From Candidatus Manganitrophaceae bacterium (GTDB lineage Bacteria; Nitrospirota; Nitrospiria; SBBL01; JAADHI01), in NCBI GenBank assembly GCA_012960925.1, contig DUAG01000003.1, positions 1-47,509 of the forward strand: a DNA stretch of 47,509 bases, given 5' to 3'. The notes beneath the pieces are model-generated. The model saw only the letters and a list, made by a program, of their open reading frames with translations. It had not been told where the DNA came from and did not search any database. Both the position numbers and the translations under genes were made by a program. Of this stretch, positions 1-9,508 are shown one piece after another (the stretch's first letter is position 1; each line of letters begins with the position of its first letter).

Positions 1-98
1 TCGTAGATTCTCCTCCTAAATTACTATATTGGAAAATTCTACTTCTGAGCACCTTTATATTTAGGGAGGATTACCTACCCTCCTCGCGCCTGACTCTA

Positions 99-124
99 AA
101 AAATAGGGGCATGCTGAATAGTGA
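99..124 (-). repeat. Dispersed half-repeat, copy 1
   Basis: The core GGCATGCTGAAT plus flanks matches the reverse complement of the left arm of the element at 2664-2811 at about 20 of 23 positions. It lies alone here, upstream of the bolA promoter, with no second arm visible, so it looks like half of a small repeated element. Found by eye; family unknown. Confidence 0.45.
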
Positions 125-144
125 GGCTTTTTTCTTTTTTTCTC

Positions 145-174
145 TTGAAGATCTAAAAAAGGGTGAAGTATAAT
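145..174 (+). promoter_or_regulatory. sigma70-type promoter of bolA-glutaredoxin
   Basis: TTGAAG (145-150), an 18-nt spacer and a perfect TATAAT (169-174) stand about 40 nt upstream of the bolA start. Transcription would begin near 181. It probably drives both bolA and the glutaredoxin gene. Confidence 0.6.
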
Positions 175-215
175 CATGGATAAGGGTAAATTAAAGTGAT
201 GGAGGGTATAGAAGC

Positions 216-464
216 GTGATTGCTGAAGATGTTTTTGTTGGTTATATCTTGAAGGCGATGCCGGAAGCCGATGTGACACTGGTTGACAAGACCGGAATGA
301 TGGATCACTTTCAGGTTAGAATTGTTTCTGAGGCCTTTGCAGGGAAGAATTTGCTGGATCGTCACAGGCTGGTTCAGCAGTCATTGGATGAGCCGATGAA
401 GGATGGGCGGATTCATGCCCTGGAGATCAAGGCGCATACGCCTGACGAATTTGCGTCCTTGTAA
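216..464 (+). CDS. bolA: BolA/IbaG family protein
   Basis: An 82-residue protein matching the BolA/IbaG family in length and sequence. It has the small alpha/beta domain with the conserved stretch around 'DRHRLVQQSL' and an early acidic strand ('ADVTLVDKTG'). BolA proteins partner with monothiol glutaredoxins and help traffic or sense Fe-S clusters in the cytoplasm. The GTG start at 216 is supported by GGAGGG at 201-206; an ATG at 199 runs straight into a stop. The glutaredoxin gene follows after about 50 nt, the usual functional partner. In a window full of Fe-S and heme proteins, a cluster-maturation role is a reasonable inference. Confidence 0.85.
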   Translation: MIAEDVFVGYILKAMPEADVTLVDKTGMMDHFQVRIVSEAFAGKNLLDRHRLVQQSLDEPMKDGRIHALEIKAHTPDEFASL

Positions 465-514
465 TTTTATACGATTGCGTGCATTTGCATTTCAATAAAG
501 AAGAGGGAGTCTCC

Positions 515-844
515 ATGGAAAATCTGATTGAAGAAGAAATTAAGAAAGAAATCAAAGAAAACAAGATCCTGATATACGGCAAGGGCAGCAAGATGAGGCC
601 GATGTGCGGATTTACAAAGGAAACCATTGAGTTTTTCAACCGCTATGGCTATCCCTTTGAGTTGATTGATGTCTTAAGAAATATGGAAAAGCGGGAAGCC
701 CTTTCCAAGATGACCAATTGGCCGACGCTTCCAAAGGTCTTCATTGATGGCGAATTTTATGGAGATACCGACATCCTTGATGAAATGGTCACGAAGGGAG
801 AGATGGAGCCGCTCCTCAAAAAGGCCTTTGCTCCGGCTGAATAG
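515..844 (+). CDS. grxD: Monothiol glutaredoxin (Grx4 family, CGFT variant)
   Basis: A 109-residue single-domain monothiol glutaredoxin. These proteins carry or transfer a [2Fe-2S] cluster bound between two monomers by the active-site cysteine and glutathione, often with BolA. Visible hallmarks are a 'YGKGSKMRPMCGF' strand-loop with lysine and active-site cysteine, 'WPTLPKVFI', and a 'GDTDIL' glutathione-site segment. The active site reads CGFT rather than the canonical CGFS, and the usual GGxDI is YGDTDI. ATG 515 is chosen because GAGGGAG lies just upstream; a GTG at 479 would add 12 unconserved residues. It lies directly behind bolA and is probably cotranscribed. Confidence 0.87.
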   Translation: MENLIEEEIKKEIKENKILIYGKGSKMRPMCGFTKETIEFFNRYGYPFELIDVLRNMEKREALSKMTNWPTLPKVFIDGEFYGDTDILDEMVTKGEMEPLLKKAFAPAE

Positions 845-887
845 CCTCGTGAATCACTACTCCTCTCCTGCTATCCCGTTGCTGTTA

Positions 888-2216
888 TCACGTTTCTCGG
901 CGGTCTCGTGACTTTCGTTTGAGTTTCAGGCGAATCGGAACCCCGTTGAAGGGGAAGGACTTCCGGAGCTGGTTTTCGATGTAACGGAGGTAGTGGTCCG
1001 GAAGTCCGGAGGGGGCATTTGCAAACAGGACAAAGGTCGGGGGACGGATGGCCGCCTGGGTGATGTAGTTGAGATGGATCGTTCGGCCCTTGTGGAGAGG
1101 CGGCGGATGGCTGTCGGTGACCCGCTTGAAGAAGCGATTGAGGTCCCCTGTCGTGACCCGGTTTGTATATCCTTTGTACACCTTTTCAATTTTCTGAAAA
1201 ATGTTGGGTAGGCCCGTTTCCTTCAGCGCGGAGATGTATTCCCTCTGGAGGTCGTGCATGAAAGGGAACCTGTATTCCTCCTGATGCTTGATCCGATCTT
1301 TTCCATCTTTTTTAAAGAGATCGGATTTATTAATCAGGAGGATCAATCCTCTCCCGGCTTCAATGATCAAGCCTGCAATCTTCGTATCCTGCTCCGTAAT
1401 GCCTTCAAGTCCGTCAATGAGAAGAAGCGCAATATCGCATCGCTCAATAGCACTGTTTGTTCTGGAGAGACTGAAGCGTTCGGCCCCGTGACGGATCTTT
1501 CCCCGCCTTCGTATCCCGGCGGTATCGATAAAGAGATATTTCTTCTTGCGAAAGCTTACCCAGGTATCAATGGTGTCGCGTGTTGTCCCGGGAATGTCAC
1601 TGGTGACCAGACGGTCTTCCTTGAGTAGGGCATTAATCAGTGTTGATTTTCCGACATTAGGGCGACCCAGGACCACGACCTTGGGTCCTTTGTCAATCAC
1701 GCTTGTCTCTAATGGAGACATATGCGGGTAGAGGGCATCGAGGAGGTCACTCAAGCCCTCATTGTGCTCCGCCGAAACCGGATAAAATGTACTGACCCCC
1801 AATTTATAAAACTCGCCCAGGCCGTCCTTCCCTTTCCCTTCGATTTTATTAATGACATAGGTAATTGGCTTGCCGCATTTTCGGAGAAGTTTATGCAGCG
1901 CCAGATCGACCGGTGTGATTCCCTCCCGGACATCCATAAGAAACAGAACGATGTCTGAGAGCGCAATGGCGGCTTTGGATTGTCGGCTGACCTGTTCCGG
2001 AAGGGTTTCCCTGGTATCCGGGAGGAGACCCCCGGTGTCGATGAGGGTGTACTGGCGGTCCCGGTAGTGGCAGAGGGCTTCGTTCCGGTCGCGGGTTATT
2101 CCCGGAAGGTCCTGGACGATGGCCTTTCGTTTGCCGACCAGCTTGTTGAAGAGGGTCGATTTTCCAACATTGGGCCGCCCGACAATTGAGATGACTGGAT
2201 GATCTAGTTGTCCCAC
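888..2216 (-). CDS. der: Ribosome-assembly GTPase Der (EngA)
   Basis: A double-Era GTPase needed for 50S ribosomal subunit maturation. Two G domains are visible, each opening with GRPNVGKST and each with DTxG (G3) and NKxD-like (G4) signatures; the first G4 reads 'NKIEGK', the second 'NKSD'. A KH-like C-terminal domain follows and ends in a basic tail. GTG 2216 is preferred: it has GAGGGG about 10 nt upstream and gives 442 residues, close to family length, with the first G1 loop near the N-terminus. ATG 2267 would add a 17-residue extension. The gene overlaps the end of the upstream unknown gene by 13 nt, suggesting translational coupling. Confidence 0.93.
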   Translation of the reverse strand: MGQLDHPVISIVGRPNVGKSTLFNKLVGKRKAIVQDLPGITRDRNEALCHYRDRQYTLIDTGGLLPDTRETLPEQVSRQSKAAIALSDIVLFLMDVREGITPVDLALHKLLRKCGKPITYVINKIEGKGKDGLGEFYKLGVSTFYPVSAEHNEGLSDLLDALYPHMSPLETSVIDKGPKVVVLGRPNVGKSTLINALLKEDRLVTSDIPGTTRDTIDTWVSFRKKKYLFIDTAGIRRRGKIRHGAERFSLSRTNSAIERCDIALLLIDGLEGITEQDTKIAGLIIEAGRGLILLINKSDLFKKDGKDRIKHQEEYRFPFMHDLQREYISALKETGLPNIFQKIEKVYKGYTNRVTTGDLNRFFKRVTDSHPPPLHKGRTIHLNYITQAAIRPPTFVLFANAPSGLPDHYLRYIENQLRKSFPFNGVPIRLKLKRKSRDRRET

Positions 2217-2533
2217 GGATTGTGTTTCCCCTCTGCGGCCTTGTTTCTTGCCACAATTTCGCGCCATATTTCAGGGACGGATTCATCTTCAAGCTTGACC
2301 CTAAAATTTCGGGTCGCGATGAAGGTCATCCCCTCGTAGAGATTGATCTTGTACTTCCCTCGGCCATATGTTTTCTCAAGATAGGCCATCAATTGTTCCT
2401 GAGAAAGAATGTCATCCAGCTCTGCTGTGGTCCGTTCTTCTAGGTCATTAAAGACGACAATCATGCCGACCTTCTCTTCGATCATGATCTTTATGGAGGC
2501 CTCCGGATAGATCTGCTCGTATCTTATCTTCAT
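2204..2533 (-). CDS. Hypothetical small cytoplasmic protein upstream of der
   Basis: I do not recognise this 109-residue protein. It is soluble, mixed alpha/beta and charged, with segments such as 'MIVVFNDLEER' and 'GMTFIATRNF', and no membrane segment or metal motif. ATG 2533 is preferred over ATG 2644 because a GAGGTGAG ribosome site precedes it and the extra upstream residues look noncoding. It overlaps the der start by 13 nt on the same strand, so the two are probably cotranscribed. Function unknown. Confidence 0.6.
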   Translation of the reverse strand: MKIRYEQIYPEASIKIMIEEKVGMIVVFNDLEERTTAELDDILSQEQLMAYLEKTYGRGKYKINLYEGMTFIATRNFRVKLEDESVPEIWREIVARNKAAEGKHNPWDN

Positions 2534-2663
2534 GTCACTCACCTCGGGAGCGCCTGAGGACGCAGTGCGCCGAATTTTTCTTACATATTCCTTGAACATA
2601 AACCAGAGCCAACTCTTGTACTTATCGCCTTTCTCCAAGATCATGCCTCCATTCCCAATAGTT

Positions 2664-2811
2664 ACGGTGACGATTCAGCATGCCACTAATTTCCCTTCAG
2701 GGCAAGGCGCGAGGAGCGCAGAACCGCAGCGTATGTCTCTATACGCGAGGATTCGAGTACCACAGCAACGCCGCCATGGAGGAAAAGAGGGGTGTGCTGG
2801 ATCGTCACCGT
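2664..2811. repeat. MITE/REP-like element with terminal inverted repeats
   Basis: The left arm (about 2664-2684, ACGGTGACGATTCAGCATGCC) and right arm (about 2791-2811) are inverted copies with about 17 of 19 positions matching. They enclose a GC-rich interior with its own imperfect palindromic pieces ('GGCAAGGCGCGAGGAGCGC' against 'GCAACGCCGCC'). There is no ORF inside. The right arm touches the stop codon of the VWA gene. Half-copies occur at 99-124 and 10228-10254, so it is a dispersed repeat and could fold as a long hairpin. Confidence 0.6.
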
Positions 2812-5792
2812 TATGTTGTGAGTCGTTTATAGATGTAGGGCAACCTGGCTGGAAGTTTCTCTACATGGTCGATCACCATGTAGGCAACGTCTCCATACAT
2901 CCCTTTTAGATATTCATCTCCGTCCCGATCCACCGTGATACAGTAGGGATGAATTCCCTGCCGCTTTGCCTCACGAAGGGCCACCCGCGTGTCGGCCATG
3001 GCGTAGGAGCCGCGATAGTCGTCGTCGAGCGGTTTTCCGTCACTGATCAGGACCAGTATTTTGATCTTCACCGGTTGTGCTGCCAGTTTGATAGTCGCGT
3101 GCCGGATGGCCGCGCCATCCCGGTTTTGTATGGCCGGTTGTATCCCGCCGATTCGGCAGTCTATGTCGCGATTGTAGCTTTCTTCAAAGTCTTTTAATAT
3201 GTTGAAATCAACGGTATCCTTCCCTTTCCCGGAAAAACCGTAGAGGGCAAACCGGTCCCCGACGGCATCGATGGCCCGGGCAAGAATAATGAGGGCCTCC
3301 TTCTCGATTTGCAGGATACTCTTATTGACTTGGGGAAGCTGTTGCTGTGTCGAGCCGCTCATATCAACGAGGACTGCGACCGCGACGCTCCGCTCCTTCT
3401 TATACCGGGCAACGTAGATCCGATCCGATGGGGTTCGGCCCGATCTCGCGTCGATGCGGCTTTCCATGAGGGCGTCAAGATCAAGGGCATCTCCCTCCCG
3501 TTCTTTCTTGACCCGTTTGAGTCCCTCCGGTCTGAGGTAGAGAAAGGCAGTTCGGACCGCATGAATCATTCCGCCATATTCGGCCACGATGGCATCGACC
3601 AGCGTAGCATTCGCCGGGGAGACCCGGTTTTCAATGACGCGGCACCAGCCGGGCCGGTAGTCCTCCACTTCACAATTCCACTCATCATATAAAAAGGTCT
3701 TTTTCTTTGGGTCCCCGCCTTTGCCAGGTTGATCGGCCCCGAGTCTGTCGGCGATTCGGTCCAGATCCTCCTCGGCCTTGCCCTGGCGGAGCGCCTGAAT
3801 GCTGACCTCTCCCTGATCGACCGAAATAGAGAGGGCGGATTCAGCCGACTCGGAAGAGACATCGACCCCGGCTTCCTTTAACTTTTCCAGGAGCGCATCG
3901 CTGTATTTTTTCAGAACCTTCCGTGTCTCTTCGACCCTTTCCGGTTCGATTGCGCCGCGTGTGGAAGGGCGGATCTCCCCACTTTCTTCACCTTCCCCTT
4001 TTGCACGTCTTCCCTCTTCTTCGAAGGTCTCCATGGGTCCCGTCGGCATTTCCTGAACCCCTTCTCCCTCTTCCAGGTGATCGAAAACTGCTGTCGCCGC
4101 CTTCATTGATGTGGCCACGGTCGCCTCGGGTGTCTGGACCGCACCGAGGATGCGGCAGGCCTCGAAGAGAATCTTTTGAAGGGGAGGGGGGATTGGTTCT
4201 TTGGTTTTTCCGGCAAGGGAAATTTGAAGGAGAAATTCCAGAACCATCCCCCGCGGGGTCAGGCCCATCAAGGATGGCCGTTGCTCCAGATCGGCCTCAC
4301 GCATTCGAATGATGGCCTTCTTCAGGCCGGGATATTCCTGCTTGAGCTTGAATTCAATGCGGCTTCCCTCAGAAATTTCAAAGAGCTTTTTAATCAACGC
4401 GGGTTCAGGAAAGAGAGAGAAAAAGGAACTCAGGCTGGAGAAACCGCCCCGCCGTTGATACTTTTCCTGAAGAGAAGCGATCAGATCGGCTGTTTCGTTC
4501 ATCTGAGGGAAGAAGGTGCCATACTCAAGATATCCGGCCTGATAGGCTGTGGCCACCTTGTACCACTCAAAGTTGAGGGCATCTGTCGGGAAGTGGCCGA
4601 CATGGGCCGGAAGGTAGATCGTCTTCCCGTCTGTTGTTGGAAGGTCGGCCTCTCTCTTGGCCCCATCCTCTTCAAGGCGGGTTGTTGCTGCGATGGAGAC
4701 ACGCTGCCCTGAAAGGGCTTCGGCATATATCTTAAGGGTCCGTGAAATGCGCGACAGGGAGACGCCCCCCTTTAACTGATCGATGGCATGAAGGGCTGAT
4801 TTTGATTTGAGTGAGAAAAAGCCCTGTGCCGCATCCGGATTTGTCTTTAAGAGGGCGATACCGGTCTCGACCCATTCGGAAAACTTATGAGAGACGGGTC
4901 CCATCTCTTTGAGGATTCTGGGGCCGCTTAAAAAGAGAGTCGCGGCCAGTTCACCGTTAAAGCGGGCGATTTCGATGGCCTTCTCAAGCAGGATGGACTC
5001 CAGATGAAGGATCCTGAATGGAGGGAGGACCTCCAGCGCGTCCTTGAAGAGCTGTCCCGCGAGGTCCAGGGACTGCTCTGCCACCTCGTGGGTCAGTTCA
5101 AGAACCTGGGCTTGTTCGGATGAAGATGGAATCTTCGAGAAGATCTCCGGGCTGTTTCTCATGAAAAGGAGAGTCTGAAGGAGGTTCCCTTGCGCGAGAT
5201 TCAGACCGACCGCAATCCACTTCGGGATCAACCTCATCGGGAGATGCCGCAGAAGCGTAGGGGTAATCCGGTAATATTCTACCGCGAGGGTATAATCATT
5301 TTCTCCCAGAGAAAGGCCCTGCATGGCCCAGGCGGAGAAGGCCACATCGCTCAAGGCCGAATTGCTCAACAGTGGCGGGGCCTGCCGGTAATATTCGACG
5401 GCGAGATTGTAGTCTTTCTGGGCCAGGGTGTTTCCCTGCCGGATAAATCGTTCACGCATTGCCCTGGACGGGATCTGAGAAAAAACGCGGGGACCTTCCT
5501 TGAAAAATCGTATTCCCGCCCCGGATGACTTTTTAGCGATCGGGATGCCCATCGCCACCCATCCCCCCAATTCATCGGGAGAGAGCGACTTCAGAACTTC
5601 GGGGAGGACGCGGAAATATTCCGCTGCAGCCTTTATCGAAAAGTCTGAAAGAATCAGGCCGATATGAAAGGCCGTGGCGAGGTCCCCGGCCGGAATCTCC
5701 CCAAGGGGGTCTGTTATTTCCTCGATATCATCCGAATCGAGTGTCGCTTCGAGGAGCTTTTGAATAGAGTGACATGTAGAGTCCGCATTCAT
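2811..5792 (-). CDS. VWA-domain protein, NorD/CbbO-like (partner of CbbQ-type ATPase)
   Basis: A 993-residue soluble protein. The C-terminal quarter is a von Willebrand A domain with a MIDAS motif (DMSGS) that would bind Mg2+ and contact a client. The N-terminal half contains repeated helical units of roughly 40 residues with the recurring pattern 'AVEYYRxxPxLL', typical of NorD-like proteins. A charged low-complexity linker follows. The start overlaps the stop of the AAA+ ATPase gene by 4 nt (ATGA), so the two are coupled and probably form one complex. Known relatives are NorD (nitric oxide reductase maturation) and CbbO (Rubisco activation), but neither client is encoded here. It is longer than usual for CbbO. 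Confidence 0.8.
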   Translation of the reverse strand: MNADSTCHSIQKLLEATLDSDDIEEITDPLGEIPAGDLATAFHIGLILSDFSIKAAAEYFRVLPEVLKSLSPDELGGWVAMGIPIAKKSSGAGIRFFKEGPRVFSQIPSRAMRERFIRQGNTLAQKDYNLAVEYYRQAPPLLSNSALSDVAFSAWAMQGLSLGENDYTLAVEYYRITPTLLRHLPMRLIPKWIAVGLNLAQGNLLQTLLFMRNSPEIFSKIPSSSEQAQVLELTHEVAEQSLDLAGQLFKDALEVLPPFRILHLESILLEKAIEIARFNGELAATLFLSGPRILKEMGPVSHKFSEWVETGIALLKTNPDAAQGFFSLKSKSALHAIDQLKGGVSLSRISRTLKIYAEALSGQRVSIAATTRLEEDGAKREADLPTTDGKTIYLPAHVGHFPTDALNFEWYKVATAYQAGYLEYGTFFPQMNETADLIASLQEKYQRRGGFSSLSSFFSLFPEPALIKKLFEISEGSRIEFKLKQEYPGLKKAIIRMREADLEQRPSLMGLTPRGMVLEFLLQISLAGKTKEPIPPPLQKILFEACRILGAVQTPEATVATSMKAATAVFDHLEEGEGVQEMPTGPMETFEEEGRRAKGEGEESGEIRPSTRGAIEPERVEETRKVLKKYSDALLEKLKEAGVDVSSESAESALSISVDQGEVSIQALRQGKAEEDLDRIADRLGADQPGKGGDPKKKTFLYDEWNCEVEDYRPGWCRVIENRVSPANATLVDAIVAEYGGMIHAVRTAFLYLRPEGLKRVKKEREGDALDLDALMESRIDARSGRTPSDRIYVARYKKERSVAVAVLVDMSGSTQQQLPQVNKSILQIEKEALIILARAIDAVGDRFALYGFSGKGKDTVDFNILKDFEESYNRDIDCRIGGIQPAIQNRDGAAIRHATIKLAAQPVKIKILVLISDGKPLDDDYRGSYAMADTRVALREAKRQGIHPYCITVDRDGDEYLKGMYGDVAYMVIDHVEKLPARLPYIYKRLTT

Positions 5793-6601
5793 TCAAAGAA
5801 ACTCTGTATAATCTCAACCAGGCTGCGCCGCATATCCCGGTCGTCGGTCATGGGGTCGGCAATCGCCGCCTCGCAGGCGAGATGGGGTGGAATTCCGCGC
5901 TCCATCAACTGACCCGCATAGATCAGGAGACGGGTACTGACCCCTTCTTCAAGGCCGTGATCGCGGAGGTTCCGGAGCTTTTCCCCGATAGAGACCAGTC
6001 TCCCGGCAATCTCGTGAGAGACGCCGGACTCATGTGAAACAATTTCTGTCTCCACGGACCGGGTGGGATATTGAAACTCCAGGGCGATGAAGCGTTGACG
6101 CGTACTTTGCTTGAGGTTTTTCAAGACACTCTGATAACCGGGATTATAGGAGATGACAATCATAAAATCATCAGAAGCGGAGAGGACTTCTCCCTTCTTT
6201 TCGATGGGAAGGATGCGCCGGTCATCTGTGAGAGGGTGGATCACCACCGTTGTATCTTTTCGCGCCTCGACAATCTCATCAAGATAGCAGATAGCCCCGT
6301 ATTTCACGGCCAGCGCAAGAGGGCCGTCGCTCCAGACCGTTTCATCCCCTTGGAGGAGATAGCGGCCGACAAGGTCGGATGCCGTCAGATCCTCGTGACA
6401 GGCGACGGTAATGAGGGGGCGTTTGAGATGATAGGCCATATGGGAGACAAAGCGGCTTTTTCCGCATCCGGTCGGTCCCTTCAGGAGGACAGGTCGTTTC
6501 GAATCATATGCCGCCTTAAAGAGGCAAACCTCCTCACCAATAGGTTGATAATAAGGCTCCTTTTTCAAAAAAAAGGGTGCCATCTTTTCTTGCTGCTCCA
6601 T
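5789..6601 (-). CDS. MoxR-type AAA+ ATPase, CbbQ/NirQ/NorQ family
   Basis: A 270-residue AAA+ ATPase. Walker A is '[10 protein letters not shown]' and Walker B is '[10 protein letters not shown]'; 'SYNPGYQ' (sensor 1) and 'KQSTRQRF' (arginine finger region) are typical of CbbQ/NorQ. These hexameric ATPases remodel metalloenzymes or Rubisco together with a VWA protein, which is encoded directly downstream with an ATGA overlap. ATG 6601 is chosen because AAAGGGGG precedes it; the longer frame to 6691 runs across the promoter region. The client is unknown. A respiratory metalloenzyme such as the 29-45 kb cluster is conceivable but unproven. Confidence 0.86.
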   Translation of the reverse strand: MEQQEKMAPFFLKKEPYYQPIGEEVCLFKAAYDSKRPVLLKGPTGCGKSRFVSHMAYHLKRPLITVACHEDLTASDLVGRYLLQGDETVWSDGPLALAVKYGAICYLDEIVEARKDTTVVIHPLTDDRRILPIEKKGEVLSASDDFMIVISYNPGYQSVLKNLKQSTRQRFIALEFQYPTRSVETEIVSHESGVSHEIAGRLVSIGEKLRNLRDHGLEEGVSTRLLIYAGQLMERGIPPHLACEAAIADPMTDDRDMRRSLVEIIQSFFE

Positions 6602-6644
6602 CCATCCCCCTTTCGATCTGGTAAACCATGATAATGATGGAGGC

Positions 6645-6674
6645 ATTATAACCTGCACGACAAGACAAAAACAA
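6645..6674 (-). promoter_or_regulatory. Candidate promoter of the CbbQ-VWA operon
   Basis: On the minus strand, a perfect TATAAT (6650-6645) stands 18 nt from TTGTTT (6674-6669). It lies about 45 nt upstream of the ATPase start. The -35 box is weak, the -10 box strong. It sits back to back with the plus-strand promoter of the TPR gene. Confidence 0.45.
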
Positions 6675-6701
6675 TGTCGCTCTTCAGGCACGCAGATATT
6701 T

Positions 6702-6730
6702 TTGACTCCTTGGGTTCTTTATTGTAGAGT
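6702..6730 (+). promoter_or_regulatory. sigma70-type promoter of TPR gene
   Basis: TTGACT (6702-6707), 17-nt spacer, TAGAGT (6725-6730). Transcription would start near 6737, just ahead of the AGGAGGAA ribosome site at 6742-6749 and ATG 6756. This argues against the longer frame beginning with the TTG at 6702. Confidence 0.5.
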
Positions 6731-6755
6731 AGCGGGCACTGAAGGAGGAACGTCG

Positions 6756-7475
6756 ATGGAAGATTTTGAACAGATCTACGAAAAGGCCTCAGTTGCCTTT
6801 GATCAGGGAAAAATCCTAGAAGCGGAGAAGCTTTACTTTCTCCTCCTGGAGGGGCACCCGAAGGGTTATGCCGATATCTATAATAAGCTGGGCATCATCG
6901 CCTGTCAGAAAGAAAATCCGAAAAATGCGGTTAAATATTTTGAAAAGGCCCTTGAAATAAACCCACGATATACGGAGGCGTCTTTAAACCTGGCAATTAG
7001 CCTCAATGACCTTGGAGAATACGATGCCGCCAGCAAGACTTTTTCTAAAGCGGCAGAGGTTGTTCGAGCCGAAAGTGAGTCCATCGACCCCTATCTTTAC
7101 GGGAAGCTTGCCAATGAGCATGCGAAACTGGGCGATCTCTATTCCGAAATCGGCTTGCAGGACGAGGCCCTGGCCCAATACCGCAAGGCCCTCTCGATGC
7201 GTCCTAATTTTACAGATGTGCTGACCAAATTTGGAATTGCCCTCCGTGAGAAAGGTTTATTTGACGAGGCGATCGAACAGTTTAACAAAGCAAAACAGGT
7301 CAATCCGAAGTATACGTCCTCAATGGTTCACCTCGGAATTACCTATTATATGAAGGGTTTTATTGACCTCGCCCTCAAAGAATGGGAAGAGGTACAGAAA
7401 ATAAATCCCGCACTCAAGGAGGTCCAGTCCTATCTTTCACTTGCTAAAAAAGAAGTCATTAATGACGGTGAGTAG
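6756..7475 (+). CDS. Tetratricopeptide repeat protein
   Basis: A 239-residue soluble protein made almost entirely of TPR helices. Clear units include 'AVKYFEKALEINPRY', 'ALAQYRKALSMRPNF' and 'AIEQFNKAKQVNPKY', with typical Gly/Ala/Pro positions. TPR arrays are protein-interaction scaffolds, and nothing shows the partner. No signal peptide is present. ATG 6756 has an excellent AGGAGGAA 6-7 nt upstream. The gene stands alone: the next gene converges on it, and the upstream operon is divergent. Confidence 0.8.
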   Translation: MEDFEQIYEKASVAFDQGKILEAEKLYFLLLEGHPKGYADIYNKLGIIACQKENPKNAVKYFEKALEINPRYTEASLNLAISLNDLGEYDAASKTFSKAAEVVRAESESIDPYLYGKLANEHAKLGDLYSEIGLQDEALAQYRKALSMRPNFTDVLTKFGIALREKGLFDEAIEQFNKAKQVNPKYTSSMVHLGITYYMKGFIDLALKEWEEVQKINPALKEVQSYLSLAKKEVINDGE

Positions 7476-7483
7476 GAGCTTCC

Positions 7484-9451
7484 TCAAAGTGTTTCAAAAA
7501 ATGACTTTACCTCCCCGAGAGAATCTGTTCGCGGTGCAGGGGGGAGGCTGGATAGGAAACATTCCCCGTATTTCTTCTTTGTAATACGATGATCGAGAAT
7601 GGCGATCAGTCCCCGGTCATCCTTCCTCCGAATCAAGCGACCAATCCCTTGCCGGAGAGACAGAACCGCAGACGGGACCTGGAAGGTCATGAAGGGGTTT
7701 TTTCCTTGACGGGCCAGCGCTTCGATCCGGGCCGTGATGAGTGGGTCTGCCGGCGAGGAAAAGGGGAGTTTGTCTATGACGACGCAGGAAAGTGTCTCGC
7801 CCTCCACATCCACTCCCTGCCAGAAGCTGGTTGTTCCAAAGAGAACCGATGGGATATCTTTTCGAAAGGCCTCAATAAGATACTGCTTTGGCTGGTCCCC
7901 CTGCTTCAGGCACAGATAGGGAAGACGCCCTGAGATATTGTGATAGACGGTCTCCAGATTTCTCCAACTGGTAAAAAGGAGGAAGGCCCTTCCTTTGCTC
8001 GCTTCCAGGATCTTTATGATCTCTTCCGAAATGGCATCTGAAAATTCGTGGTGGGATGGATTGGGAAGATGGGCGGGAAGGTAGAGGAGGGTCTGCTTTT
8101 CATAGTCAAATGGGGTCGTCAGGCGGACCTCTTCCGCGTTCTTGATCCCAATCCGTTCACGGATGAACTCAAAATGATTCATCGCGGAGAGGGTGGCCGA
8201 GGTCAGTATGATCGGGATCTCTTTCTCGAAGAGACGTTCCTGTAATATGTCTGAGACATCGAGGGGGGAGGCATGAAGGAAGACGCCGCGCTTCCGTTGT
8301 TGCGCCCAATAGACGAGATTTTTATCGCCCCCTGATGCTGCTGTTGTGGATTCTGTCTCTTCCTCTCCCACAGTCGTAAAAGTCTGAAGATCGTCACAAA
8401 GCGATTCAATCCTTTCAAGAAGATGCGTGATCCCCTCGCTCCTGGCGGGGAGGCTGTTTATGGTTCGGCACAAGAGCGCAAAGGATTGGCACAATTTTTT
8501 TCCAGAGGAGACGGCCTCTTCAGAGAAATCATGAAGTGTCAGTCGGTATCGGTCCTCTCCCTTTCTGAAATGATGAAAAAAGTGTACTGAATCGGACAAG
8601 ATCCTAAGCGTTTGTTCAAGGCAGAGCCGGTGGTCTCCCTTAAAGAGGCGGAACTCGCGTTCTGCGTCGTGGGCAAAATCCTCAAGCCGATGGCTGCTGA
8701 CAGAGGTCCCGAAGTATTGGGTTGCCGTTTCTTCCAGCAGATGGGCCTCGTCAAAAATGACAGCGTCATAATGCGGTAGGATTTGTCCGTAGGAAATGTC
8801 CTTGAGGGCGAGATCTGCGAAGAAAAGATGATGGTTGACGATCACGATGTCTGCTGCTGCCGCGTCCTGTTTCATTCGGGTTAGATAACATCGGTCGTAG
8901 GCGGGACATTGTCCCCCAAGGCAGGCATCCCCTTTGACCGAAACGGCCTGCCATATTGCAGCATTGTCCTGAAGGGCTGAAATTTCGGCCCGATCTCCTG
9001 TTTCTGTTCTTGTCGCCCACGCACGGACCATCTCAAAATCATTTTCTGCCTCAATCCCTTCGAAGCTCGGTTGTCTTAAAGATTCCTCAAAACGATGCAG
9101 GCAGAGATAGTTCGATTTCCCCTTCATCATGCTGTAGGTGAAGCGGCAGGAAATATGCTTGGCGAGAAAGGGAAGATCTTTGAGAAAGATCTGGTCCTGG
9201 AGTGTCTTGGTGCCGGTGGAGATCACAACCTTCTTCCCGCTCAGAATGGCGGGGATCAGGTAGGCCCATGTTTTCCCCGTTCCGGTAGCGGCCTCTACCA
9301 GGAGCGTCGAATGTTGATCAAGTGCCTCGCTGACCGACTGTGCCATCTTCATCTGGGACTCACGGTATTCAAAGCCCTCGATGGCAGAAGAGAGCCCCCC
9401 CCGGGGACTGAAGAAATCCTGGATATCCCCTGAGGATTCGTTAAAATCCAT
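7484..9451 (-). CDS. dinG: DinG/YoaA-type (XPD-like) ATP-dependent DNA helicase
   Basis: A 655-residue superfamily 2 helicase. Walker A is 'EAATGTGKT' (K60) and the DEAH box is 'DEAHLLEE'. Four cysteines (C117, C177, C182, C188) between these motifs fit the XPD-type [4Fe-4S] cluster. The C-terminal helicase motifs 'FGTTSFWQGVDVEGE' and 'RQGIGRLIRR' are intact. Proteins of this family unwind damaged DNA, R-loops or stalled forks. It converges with the TPR gene (8-nt gap), and the SPOR gene lies upstream on the same strand. DinG and YoaA cannot be told apart by eye. Confidence 0.9.
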   Translation of the reverse strand: MDFNESSGDIQDFFSPRGGLSSAIEGFEYRESQMKMAQSVSEALDQHSTLLVEAATGTGKTWAYLIPAILSGKKVVISTGTKTLQDQIFLKDLPFLAKHISCRFTYSMMKGKSNYLCLHRFEESLRQPSFEGIEAENDFEMVRAWATRTETGDRAEISALQDNAAIWQAVSVKGDACLGGQCPAYDRCYLTRMKQDAAAADIVIVNHHLFFADLALKDISYGQILPHYDAVIFDEAHLLEETATQYFGTSVSSHRLEDFAHDAEREFRLFKGDHRLCLEQTLRILSDSVHFFHHFRKGEDRYRLTLHDFSEEAVSSGKKLCQSFALLCRTINSLPARSEGITHLLERIESLCDDLQTFTTVGEEETESTTAASGGDKNLVYWAQQRKRGVFLHASPLDVSDILQERLFEKEIPIILTSATLSAMNHFEFIRERIGIKNAEEVRLTTPFDYEKQTLLYLPAHLPNPSHHEFSDAISEEIIKILEASKGRAFLLFTSWRNLETVYHNISGRLPYLCLKQGDQPKQYLIEAFRKDIPSVLFGTTSFWQGVDVEGETLSCVVIDKLPFSSPADPLITARIEALARQGKNPFMTFQVPSAVLSLRQGIGRLIRRKDDRGLIAILDHRITKKKYGECFLSSLPPAPRTDSLGEVKSFFETL

Positions 9452-9508
9452 TGGTGACCGAATGGTGATAAGGATTTTTTGGGGAGGAAAGGATGGTGTG
9501 AGGGCGGT

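Noticed and set aside
3923..4712. Long plus-strand frames opposite the VWA gene
   Set aside because: They are antisense shadows of a well-supported 993-codon gene with clear domain structure.
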